Shown here: positions 25,039 through 34,986 of the stretch, in pieces
How positions within the stretch are numbered: the first letter of the stretch is position 1
How the letters are laid out: every line of letters starts with the position of its first letter
Source of the DNA: Xenopus tropicalis
Lineage: Eukaryota > Chordata > Amphibia > Anura > Pipidae
Direction: 5' to 3'
DNA length: 64,000 bases
NCBI RefSeq assembly: GCF_000004195.4
Contig: NC_030677.2
Coordinates: 102,514,829 to 102,578,828 of the forward strand
Notes under the pieces: generated by a model
The model's input: only the letters and a program-made list of their open reading frames with translations
What the model was told of the DNA's origin: nothing
Databases searched by the model: none
Translations under genes and position numbers: made by a program

Positions 25039-26036
25039 GGATTGATTCACTAAAGTGCGATAACGCTTATCGCATGCTTTTTTGCGTTAAAATTGACGCG
25101 CGATTCGCTAAAGTATTATCGCATGCGTTAAGTCGCATATCGCATGCGTTAAATAGCGCGCAACCGTATGCGTTAATTTTACCGCATTGCGTTAATTCTC
25201 GCGCAGAAATAGTACTAACGCACGATTCACAAACACTTACACGCGGTAAATATCGCATTAGTCTATGCGAAAATTAACACCTACTTGGGGCAGGCGGTAA
25301 TTATAGAAAAGTACAGTTAATGAGCTTTTGGCAACACAATATGGACTTTGCAGTGTGATTTATTCAAGTCTGTGTTGGCCCTAGAGCAGCGTTTTTCAAC
25401 CACTGTTCCGCGGCACACTAGAGATGTTGCCTGGTGTGCCGTAGGCAGGGCACCAATGTACTAGGGGGGCACTGCTCTTGGCACCAATGTACTAGGGGGG
25501 CACTGCTGCTGGGCACCAATGTACTAGGGGGGCACTGCTCTTGGCACCAATGTACTAGGGGGCACTGCTGCTGGGCACCAATGTACTAGGGGGGCACTGC
25601 TGCTGGGCACAGAGTTAAATTTTTTAACATTTTCTAATGGTGGTGTGCCTCGTGATTTTTTTCATGAAACAAGTGTGCCTTTGCCCAAAAAAGGTTGAAA
25701 AACACTGCCCTAGAGTGATGTAGCCTCCAGTTTGCAGGGAAATGGTCATTTTCAAAAAAAGTAGTTTTACGAACGTAATGCTGTGTATGGCTAATATGGC
25801 GTGCGTTAATTAGCGTGCACGACAAGTAGCACGCTGCGTTAATTAGTGCGCGTTGCGTCAAATACCGCACGAAAATAAGTCTTCACGACTTAAATAAAGC
25901 AAACAGTATTGCGTCTAAATTAACGCAAATATCCTTTTAGTGAATTATGCGTTAAGACGCGAAAAATTAGACGCGATAAAATTTTTAACGCATGCTATAA
26001 ATAGCGCTCGTTTTAGCGCACTTTAGTGAATCAACC
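25039..26036. mobile_element. MITE with GGATTGATTCACTAAAG ends and CTATGA flanks
   Basis: Ends GGATTGATTCACTAAAGTGC and CACTTTAGTGAATCAACC, flanked by CTATGA at 25033-25038 and 26037-26042. It is CG-rich in GCGTTAA-type blocks and has a hAT insertion at 25387-25707. A related copy lies at about 39636-40565. Confidence 0.8.
25387..25707. mobile_element. hAT-type MITE nested in 25039-26036, duplication CCCTAGAG
   Basis: Ends CAGCGTTTTTCAACCACTG and AAGGTTGAAAAACACTG, flanked by CCCTAGAG at 25379-25386 and 25708-25715. It contains about five copies of GGCACCAATGTACTAGGGGG spaced about 30 bases apart (25450-25605). Confidence 0.92.
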
Positions 26037-28018
26037 CTATGATTGGTTATTCAGTAGCCCCTATGTAAACTGCCCACCTACAGGAGGCTCTGGCAGTAAA
26101 CTTGGTTTTTATGCAACCAAGACTTGATTTTAAGTCGGGGATTCAAAAATGAGCACCTGCACGGGGCCACTGGGAGCAACAGCCAAGGGGCTGGTGAGCA
26201 ACATGTTGCTCCTGAACCACTGGTTGGGGATTATGTTGCTCCTGAACCACTGGTTGGGGATTACTGCACTAGGGTAAGAAATTCTGACATGTAAAGATGC
26301 CTCTCTTTGGTATGATCATACTTGTGCTGGGATATATAAAGTAATCAATGGAATCCAGCAAAAATGTAATAAATTATTCCTGAATAAAATCACAATTTTT
26401 CCTTTTATGCTAAGCCAGATGCAAGCATGCATAAGCCTTGTTTCTTTTGACTGCCATTTATATGTGTAATTTCTCCACTGCAACAATAAAGTGTTGTCCA
26501 CTGGGGACAGAGCAGAAGTCACAGCCAAATAGACATCATTCAAAGCACCTGGATTCAGCTGCTGGGGAAAAAAGTGGTTTTAATTCAGAAATAAGCAATT
26601 TAACATTTTCAGTATCTACTACGTTTATTAGCACCAAACAATACTTTTGTTAGGAGATAGCAATTTAGTGTCTTCAAGAATTTAGTTTTTGTGAGTGTAC
26701 AGGTCTTGTTTTTTTATATTATATAAATCAGGGCTGTTCTAATGGAGATGTGCAGCCCAGATGCAGCACTTCATTGGATAATTGCGGCGCACAGCCTACT
26801 CAAGGGCTTCTAGATATGACCTTAGATTTTTAATACAATCCGCCCTCAAATATTTGGGCTAATCGGCCTACTACATGCACAAAGCTAACATCAATAATGT
26901 AAATATAGTTATTTTTTTGTGATTTAAGCCTTTACATACATTTTTATGTACAGTTCCCACAAACAAACTACAGCAGGATTGTAAGATACATTAGTGAGTG
27001 CCCATATTTAATGTTTTTCTTTTATTTGTATAACTGTTGATAGGGTGTTTTGAACAGGTCGCACCACATATATAGCCCATGGGAATTGTTTAGTGCACCA
27101 AGTGGGAACTGGATTGCTGTAATATATTTTAATTATGAAGATTAAGTATTAAAGAATGATCTATATACAACATGTTGATAAAATGTCACTGGAATTTACG
27201 CATACTGAGGACATACCGAGATTCTTTTGAAGGAGAAACCAAGATAAATTAATGTTTATGACTGAATTTTACCTGACCTCACTGCCAATATAAAGTGAAA
27301 AAAAGCTTATAGGAGAGATTCGATGAAAAATGAACTATGCATTGGAATATTAGACATACTGCACTACAGGATCTACAGGATACTCTTGCCTGGATTCTAG
27401 CAAAAGCTTGGCCAGACTGGATGATGATTGTAAGTGCGTTATTCTGCAAACTCTCTTGTTTTGGACAAAAACAGATGTTTTCTTAATGTGTCTTCCTGAA
27501 TAAAAAGGTGTATTAAATATGCTGTACATATTGCGTTTTTAAGACAAGTGTCATGTATAAGACAGCCCATAAACATTTTCTGGAAAAAAGTTATCTTGGA
27601 AAAAAGATTTGTATAATAAATGGGATCATAATAAAAGTGCATGGAAACAAAAACATTTTTTGCTGGGTATCTTTTAGCAGTCTATATGTAGGCAGTAACC
27701 TCCTCTGCAATTACCCCAAAATAACTAAAATAATCCCACACTAACTTTGGTGAACCCCTTCACCCCTCTTACATGTAAAGCACATTTACAATGTAGAATA
27801 CAAAGTTGAAGACATGAATATTCCACCATGTTAAAATCATGGCATTGGCATAATGGAATCAAATCGTCATTGGAAACAAAAGGTGGCTGAAGGAATGTTA
27901 AAAATATATTTTTAAATAGTAAGTGCATTTAAATGTCATTTAATGGTGCACAGTTCAAGTCATGCAGATATAAGACAGCCCTGGAATTTACACCTGCCCT
28001 GAGGAGTGGTTGCTTTAA

Positions 28019-28628
28019 AGGACTTGTAAACCCCACACACAAAAATGTAATCAGTGAACAGCCTCTTTGAAATCTTTCAATACCTGCCACTCTGGTTGTC
28101 CAGCGGTTAATAGTAAGGCTGCAACATCCCCTTAATCACTTAGATTTGCTTCTCCTCCTGTAACCCACTCGGCCCCCCCCCCCTCGGAATTTGCTTTGGC
28201 TGTTGGCTTGTGGGCATGCTCAGTTGTTCTAAGCTCAGATTCCTAAACACGCCCCCCAGTCTAGCAGCCAGTGAAGAGATGGCATTGCTGGTTCCCATAG
28301 AAACTCAGCTCTAGCTGTCTGCTTCAATTTTTTTCTCCTAACCTCCTCTCCTTAGCTCAGTTCAAACAAAGCAGAACTTTTATCAAAGACAGTTCCGCCT
28401 GTGTGAGCCTGTATTCTTGATGCTGAATAAGGGTCTGTGCATGTGTATGCTGTTTGCAGATGTAAATGTATCTGATTATGTATCAGAGGAAAAATGGCCA
28501 CCGGGTGAAAGCTGCTATTTGCTTTAGGAAAATGTGATGGTGCTGGCAAGCGGAGGGGATATATGCAGTACAAATGATACCATTTGGGTGGGGGAGACAG
28601 GCCCAACTGCCCAGGCTTTACATGTCTT
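28019..28628. mobile_element. TTAA-flanked MITE
   Basis: TTAA at 28015-28018 and 28629-28632 flank AGGACTTGTAAACCC and the end CTTTACATGTCTT. A 130-codon frame on the - strand at 28352-28744 crosses out of it into the next repeat and is not considered a gene. Confidence 0.7.
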
Positions 28629-28647
28629 TTAAGGCATTGATTGTGAT

Positions 28648-28895
28648 CAGTGTTGCTCACCACCACCTTTGATGTTGCTCCCAGTGGCCTCAAAGTAGGT
28701 GCTTTTTTTTCAATTTCTGGTTTGGAGGCAAGTTTTGGAAGCACAAAGACACAGTTTTACTCCAAGCAGAGCCTCCTGCAGGCAAGCAGGCCACATGGGG
28801 CTAACAAATAGCCAATCACAGTCCTATTTGGCATCCTCAATAAGCATTTTTCATGGCTCACGAGTAAAAAAGGTTGGGGGATCCCTGCTTTAAGG
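28648..28895. mobile_element. hAT-like MITE fragment, same family as 62583
   Basis: Contains TTGATGTTGCTCCCAGTGGCC, AGGAGGCTCTGC-type sequence and ends AAGGTTGGGGGATCCCTG. Confidence 0.6.
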
Positions 28896-29185
28896 GTTCC
28901 CTTTGTGTGTTGCACCTACATACCTAACTGCACCTACACTAGTGAATCACACATTTACTCACTTTACGGCACCATATACATTTCTGGATGAACACCATAA
29001 ATATCACACTGGAATTGATTCTGCCTGCTGATTTTAGAAATAGTGATGGGTAATGGTAAATCATAAGTAGGGGTGCTGAAGCTAGTGATGTGAGATCAAC
29101 TGTAAGTTCAATTAGCACATTATGGTCCACCGCCTGAAGTGGTAAATTGCCATATTAATGCATTACAGAGCAATACTCTGAGAGG

Positions 29186-30111
29186 CAGGGCCGCCATCAG
29201 AAATCACGGGGCCCCTCACAACAAACTTTTCTGGGCCCCTCCCATCAATACAAGGGACACACAGGCATTGGTAGTGAAGGCCCCCTAAAACATTGGTAGC
29301 CAGGGCCCCCCTAAAGCATTTGTGGCCAAGGGTTACGTTTTGCATTGGTGCCAGGGCAGGGACCCACTAAAACATTGCTAGCCAGCCCAGGGCCCCCTAA
29401 AACATTGGTGGTCCTCCCCCAGTGTCCCCATACAATGGCCCGCTCTCCACTGCTTCCTTACTGCTTCTTCCCACTCCCCCCCAGCATCCTCCTGCTTCTT
29501 CCAGGGCCCCCCAAGCATCTTCCAGCTCCTCCCCCCCCAGCATCCTGCTGCTTCCTTCAGGGCCCCCCCAGGCATCCTCCTCCTTCCCCCAGGGCCCCCC
29601 CCAAGCATCCTCCTCCTTCCCCCACTCCCTCCCAGCATCCTCCTGCTTCTTCCAGGGCCCCCCAAGCATCTTCCAGCTCCTCCCCCCCCCAGCATCCTGC
29701 TGCTTCCTTCAGGGCCCCCCCAGGCATCCTCCACCTTCCCCCAGAGCCCCCCCCAAGCATCCTCCAGTCCTCTCTCCCCGCCGCCAGCATCATTCTGCTT
29801 CCTCTGGCTCCTCCTGCATTTCCTCCCCTGCGTCAACTCTGGCTTTCACTACGTCCCGAGCTCTACGCTACATGTGCGCTTTTATAGGGTTGTGCCCCGT
29901 GCGTGTAACGTCAGTACGCACAGGGCGCAACCTTATAAAAGCGCACATGTAGCGGGGAGTTCGGGACATAACAGTGGACGCCAACGATGATAGTAACAGA
30001 GCCCGGAGTTGATTGAAGGGGGCTAAAAAAACCTCTAGCACGGCCGGGCCCCCTTTAAACGCCCTGGCCCAGGATAACTGTCCCCCCTGTGCCCCCCTGA
30101 TGGCGGCCCTG
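29186..30111. mobile_element. hAT-type element with 8-bp duplication and internal C-rich minisatellite
   Basis: Ends CAGGGCCGCCATCAG and CTGATGGCGGCCCTG are perfect inverted repeats flanked by CTGAGAGG at 29178-29185 and 30112-30119. The core has a C-rich minisatellite (29460-29775) and an inverted pair around CTACATGTGCGCTTTTATA (29867-29952). No transposase frame. Confidence 0.92.
29460..29775. repeat. C-rich minisatellite inside the hAT element
   Basis: Units of about 30 bases built on CAGCATCCTCC and CTTCCAGGGCCCCCC form a higher-order repeat of about 151 bases (compare 29482 with 29633). Proline-rich or glycine-rich frames on both strands are by-products. Confidence 0.85.
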
Positions 30112-30119
30112 CTGAGAGG

Positions 30120-31676
30120 GTGTTACATTTAAATAAACAACACAGCCTTTTCTCCAATCTTCACATCAACAGCTCTTGCACATCCCCCTAACTTGTAAAC
30201 AAACATAAAAGCCTTACTGCCGAATTAGAACATGTAAATTACAGAAACTGAAGCACCTCATCAATCAGTAATGTGTTAGGCATTTTGAGTCCCACAGGAG
30301 AAAACACTGTAAAATACTATTATGATTACTAACTATATGTACATATGTACATGTGCTATTAGCATCTCCTTGCAAAATTGGACCTATCTCACCTCTATTT
30401 GCTTTTTATTAGTCCTGCTAGGCCCTCAGAAGTGACCTTTTGAACATATCTTTAAAGGAGAGCTATATACCTTATTGGCATAAACATATAAAGAAATATA
30501 TCCCCTTTACATATTTTCTGTAACATTCACTAAAAACCAAGCACAAAAAGCAGAAAAAAATGTAAACAAAAATTAAGATTCCAACTGTAAAAGTGTGGCC
30601 ATAAAAGACACAGTTCTTTTCATGCATTGGTTGATATAACCTAGCATGTATGTGTGCCCTTGGTCTGTATGAGTACAGTAAGCCAATATAAGCCAGAGGG
30701 CAGACTTTAGTACTTAAATGACAGTTTTCAATATGGAATTATCCAGTGGTACACATTATCATAATAACATATTTTCATCAAGGGGCTTTATTCATATCAA
30801 GCAATGTTTATAAATATGGGCTATTTAAAATGATATACTCTTCCAAAGTCCTGCAATGTTCAGAGGCATAGTTTGCCTTTAAGGCTACTTGGCCTGAAGC
30901 TATCATGGAATTACCCTCTATACTAATAGTTATTTGACTCCATTTTGTGGGGTAGGTCATACTGCCCCTTCTATATGTTCTCTCTGCCTGTCACTGCTGT
31001 AGTCAGATATTACATAAACTAGCCTTTTTCTGACTTCTCCTGACACTGTTCTTCATGGCTGATTCAGGGACCCAGACTGCTGATAACATCCATCTGGCCA
31101 TAGAAATAGTATTTGCCATGCTTATATAACCTCTTGGTCCAGACCGCTTTTATGGAAAACTGCAGATAATCCAACTGTATATATATATATATATATATAT
31201 ATACAGTATATTTGAATTAGTATACTTAACACAAACTCCTCCACATGCAGCAGTGCTTTGGTTCAGAAAGCCTAAAGTCCAAAGTAATTTTTTTCTGTCC
31301 ATAGTTAAACTACATTGTACCAGGACTTATCCTTTAATTAGTAACCGATCTACTAGAGCAAATCAATATGCTAACGGGAAAATCCCGTTGCCCCACCAAA
31401 TATGAAGCAGAGTAGAGTACTGCCGCAGTGGGCTGTTTCTCTGCCTCTGTGTGTCTGAACCCAGGCTGATGCAGTTTCTCAGGGTGCAGTCACAAGAGAG
31501 AGCAGATTTTCAGCCTGCGATTATACACAGGCCGAGAAACAGCCCAGTGATGACGTACCTTAAGAGGGGTTTAACTGGAGTCAACCAATGTGGAAAGGGA
31601 ATTCAAGGGCATGAACGCCATTAAGGTCAAACAAAAATGAATTGCTCCTGTCTTTATGAAATTTGAAACAATGTTT
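30120..31676. other. Intergenic, no gene seen
   Basis: AT-rich sequence with only a TA tract near 31177-31204. No splice-bounded coding segment was recognised. Confidence 0.55.
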
Positions 31677-31680
31677 TTAA

Positions 31681-32244
31681 AGGGGAACTCCACCCAAACA
31701 CAACTTTTTGAAAACTAAACATAATTTAAAGCGACTTTGCAATATACATGAATTAAAAATGATGCAGCCTTTTCATGATTTTTAATGTAATAATATGGGT
31801 TGCAACAGTTACCTAAGCCTAGCCCCATGTTTTCCTACTGATCTCGCTGACTACTTTGAGACTCAAAAAAAATGTAACAATATTCGACTTTCCTCAGTCT
31901 GCCTTCAGCCTGTATCCTCCAAATCCAACAATTCCCTGCACACGTGATTTCAGTAAGGAAAGGAACATTACATTGCAATGCATTGTGGGTTATTTAGCTG
32001 TCTGTAAGCTGTGAAGAAGTTGTTACTATTTGTAACATCAATGTTTTAGTCCCTCCTCCTATACCTGGATTTCAAATGATGCAGAAAAAGAAGAACTGTT
32101 TTGAAGTTGGATTTCAGCATATAATTGTATAATTGTATTTATTCATACTTTTTGAAAGAACAGATTACAGCGATAGTATATTAAGGCTTTTTGAGTTGTG
32201 TGGGGCTCTTTAGCAAATTTTCATTCAGAAGTCAGAGTTTCCCT
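31681..32244. mobile_element. T2/Kolobok-like MITE with TTAA duplications
   Basis: TTAA at 31677-31680 and 32245-32248 flank AGGGGAACTCCACCC and the end AGAGTTTCCCT. The left end matches a very common Xenopus MITE (recognised from memory). No transposase is present. Confidence 0.82.
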
Positions 32245-32492
32245 TTAAACTGCTGCTCCTTGAAAATGTCTTTTGAAGTTCACTAAATAATTGAAATCGA
32301 AAGGAATACTGTTTTAATTTTTCTGGACAGCTATGGAATCTATTAACTGTAAAGCTCCAAATTACAGCATTGCCAGTTCCCAAAGAGTTCTATTTTGCCT
32401 ATAATAAAAAAACAAATAATTATATTATTATAACATTGAAGTGCTTTATTCAAGTGCAAAAAAGATTTTTTACAATACAAAAACATATCCAA

Positions 32493-34385
32493 ACTAGAAA
32501 GGGAAGTTTGAGAACAAACTTCATGTTGGGTTGAAAAACGTTGTCAATGATGGTTTTCACTGAATGAAATCTGATCTGTTGTTGGCTCTGCCCACTTTTT
32601 CTAACCTTGGATGACAGTTATATAGTAAAAACCACTGTGCAAAGTTTGGGGACCCTGGTTTTAATAGTGTCTGAATGGCAGCAATTTAAATTTCCCCACT
32701 GAAAGTCAATGAGTGACATCTGATTGGTGGTTGGTGGCTCCGCCCACTTTCCTAACATGGACCTGCAGTTACCCAGTGACTAACTCTGCAAAGTTTAGGG
32801 ACACTAGGATTAATAGTTAAAGAACGGCAGCAGTTTAAATTTAAACCAATAAAAGTCAATAGGTAAATTGTGATTGGTGGTTGGTGGCTCCGCCCACTTT
32901 CTCTAACCTTGAGTCGAAGTCATCCAGTGACAAACAGTGGGCACCCTGGCATAAATAGTGTGAGAATGACAGCATTTTACATTTAAACCAATAAAATTCA
33001 ATGTATGAAATCTGATTGGATGAAATTTAATGAGTGGAAATGGATTGGCTGTTGGTGGCTCTGCTTTGCAAAGTTTGGGGACCTTAGTATTAATATTTAA
33101 AGAATGGCAGCAGTTTAAATTTAAACATATGAAGTCTATAGGTGAAATCTGATTGGCTGTTGTTGGCCCTGCCCACTTTTCTAAACTTGAACATAGTCAC
33201 CCAGTGACAAACAAAGTTTGGGGACCCTGACATCAAACCAATAAAATTCAATACATGAAATATGATTGGCTGTTGTTGGCTCCACCCACTTTTTCAAAAC
33301 TAAAACTGCAGTCCCCTAGTGACCAACTGTGAAAAGTTTGGGGACCCTGGGGTTAATACTGTGAGAATGGCAGCAGTTAAAATTTCCCCACTGAAAACAA
33401 TAAAAGAAATGTGATTGGCTCTTGGCAATTCAGTTCACTTTTTCTAACCTTGAGTATGTAGTCACCCAGCGACTAACTGTGCAAAGTTTGGGCACTCTGG
33501 CATCAAACCAATAAAATTCTATAGGGGATATCTGATTGGCTGTTGGTGGCTCCACCCACTTTTTTTAAAACTAAAACTGCAGTCCCCTAGTGACTAACTG
33601 TGAAAAGTTCGGGGATCCTGGTGTTCTACTGTGGAGAATCACAGCAGGTTGACTTTTCTCCATTGAAAGTCAATAGGTCAAATCTGATTGGCTGTTGGTG
33701 GCTCCACCCACTTTTTCTAACCTTGAATCACAGTTACCTGGTGCCTAACTCTGCAAAGTTTGGGGACCCCAGTGTTATTACTGTGAGAATGGCAATAGGT
33801 AAAATCTGATTGGCTGTTCACAGCTCCGCCCACTTTTGGGCATCCAACAATCATCATATTTTCATTCAGGCTGACCCCATGACTATGTGATTCAAGTTTG
33901 GGGAGTGTAGCCTCAAAGCTGCAAGATTGGCAGCAGTTTCAATTTCCTCATAAAAGTCAATGGGTGAAATTTGATTGGCTGTTGTTGGCCCCTCCTACTT
34001 TGGGGTCATCCAACAAATGTCGCTGTTTCATTCGGGGTGACCCCATGATTATGTTATTCAAGTTTGGGGGATGCAGCTTCAAAGCTGTAAGTGTGGCAGC
34101 AGTTTGAAAATCTTCCCTGTCAAAGTCAATGGGAAAATTGGGGTGTTCGGAGCGACGCCACAAAAAGACGGGGGGCGGGATCACTTAGAAAAGCACAAGC
34201 AACCTGCTCCGCTATAGGGCGAAGAAGTGTGAAGAGTTTGGGTGTTGTACCCCTAAAACTGTAGGAGGAGTAGTGTTTAGAAAATAGGGGACGCTAAGAC
34301 AACAAATAAGAAAAAGAGGAAGAATAAGCTGAAGTCGAAGAACAGTAGGTTGGGTTTTTTAACCCAACATAATGATACGGTTTCA
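32493..34385. repeat. Copy 1 of an unclassified repeat-rich element
   Basis: Opens with ACTAGAAAGGGAAGTTTGAG and ATGTTGGGTTGAAAAAC, then has about ten degenerate units of 110-175 bases. Each unit holds ATTGGCTGTTGGTGGC, CCGCCCACTTTT, AGTGACTAACTGTGCAAAG, TTTGGGGACCCTGG and AATGGCAGCAG. It closes with a segment containing CTGTAGGAGGAGTAG, an A/G-rich GAAGAAAAAG stretch and a hairpin GTTGGGTT/AACCCAAC at about 34351-34370. No protein is coded. Confidence 0.7.
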
Positions 34386-34986
34386 TGACAGCCCCTATAA
34401 CTAAAGATCGGACCGTACCATTTTGGTGGATGGGGGGGTTGGACTATACCATTTTATTAGAGGGGGGGGGGGGGGTTGGACCGTACCATTTTTTTTGGAG
34501 GGGGGGGTCGGACCAAACCAATTTTTTTTACGGGGGGGTTGGACCGTACCATTTTTTTTGGAGAAGGGGGTCGGACCATACCAATTTTTTTGTAGGGGAA
34601 GATTGGACCAAACCATTTTTTTTATATACTAAAAACCACTGTGCAAAGTTTGGGAATCCGGTTTTTAATAGTGTCTGAATGGCATCCAACAATCATCATA
34701 TTTTCATTCAGGCTGACCCCATGACTATGTGATTCAAGTTTGGGGAGTGTAACCTCAAAGCTGTAAGATTAGCAGCAGTTTCAATTTCCTCACTGAAAGT
34801 CAATGAGTGATTGGCTGTTGTTGGCCCCTCCCGCTTTAGTGTCATCCAACAAATGTCGCTGTTTCATTCGGGGTGACCCCATTATTATGTTATTTAAGTT
34901 TGGGGGTGCAGCTTCAAAGCTGTAAGAGTGGCAGCAGTTTGAAAATACGGGGGGGCGCTAAGACAACGAAGAAGAAAAAGAGGAAG
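34386..34986. repeat. Copy 2 of the element, internally deleted, with a G-rich array
   Basis: A minisatellite of 55-60 base units (GGTTGGACCGTACCATTTTT and a run of G, 34405-34625) is followed by CCACTGTGCAAAGTTTGGG and a jump straight to the CATCCAACAATCATCATATT part found near the end of copy 1. It ends in GAAGAAAAAGAGGAAGA, immediately before copy 3. Confidence 0.65.

Larger units (their letters stand above)
24947..26276. mobile_element. hAT-like element split by an internal insertion
   Basis: CAGGGGTTCTCAAACTTTG at left and ACCACTGGTTGGGGATTACTG at right, with ageing internal sequence similar to 50110-50960. A 42-base direct duplication is seen at 26190-26270 (CTCCTGAACCACTGGTTGGG twice). 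Target duplication is not convincing. Confidence 0.55.

Noticed and set aside
28352..28744. 130-codon frame on the - strand
   Set aside because: It crosses from one MITE into a hAT-like repeat and has no recognisable domain or splice context.
29345..29952. Long proline-rich and glycine-rich open frames on both strands
   Set aside because: They translate the C-rich minisatellite inside a hAT element with clear ends and target duplication; open frames in several phases are expected from the repeat.
34385..34678. 97-codon Gly/Trp/Phe-rich frame
   Set aside because: Translation of the G-run/T-run minisatellite; no protein family resembles it.
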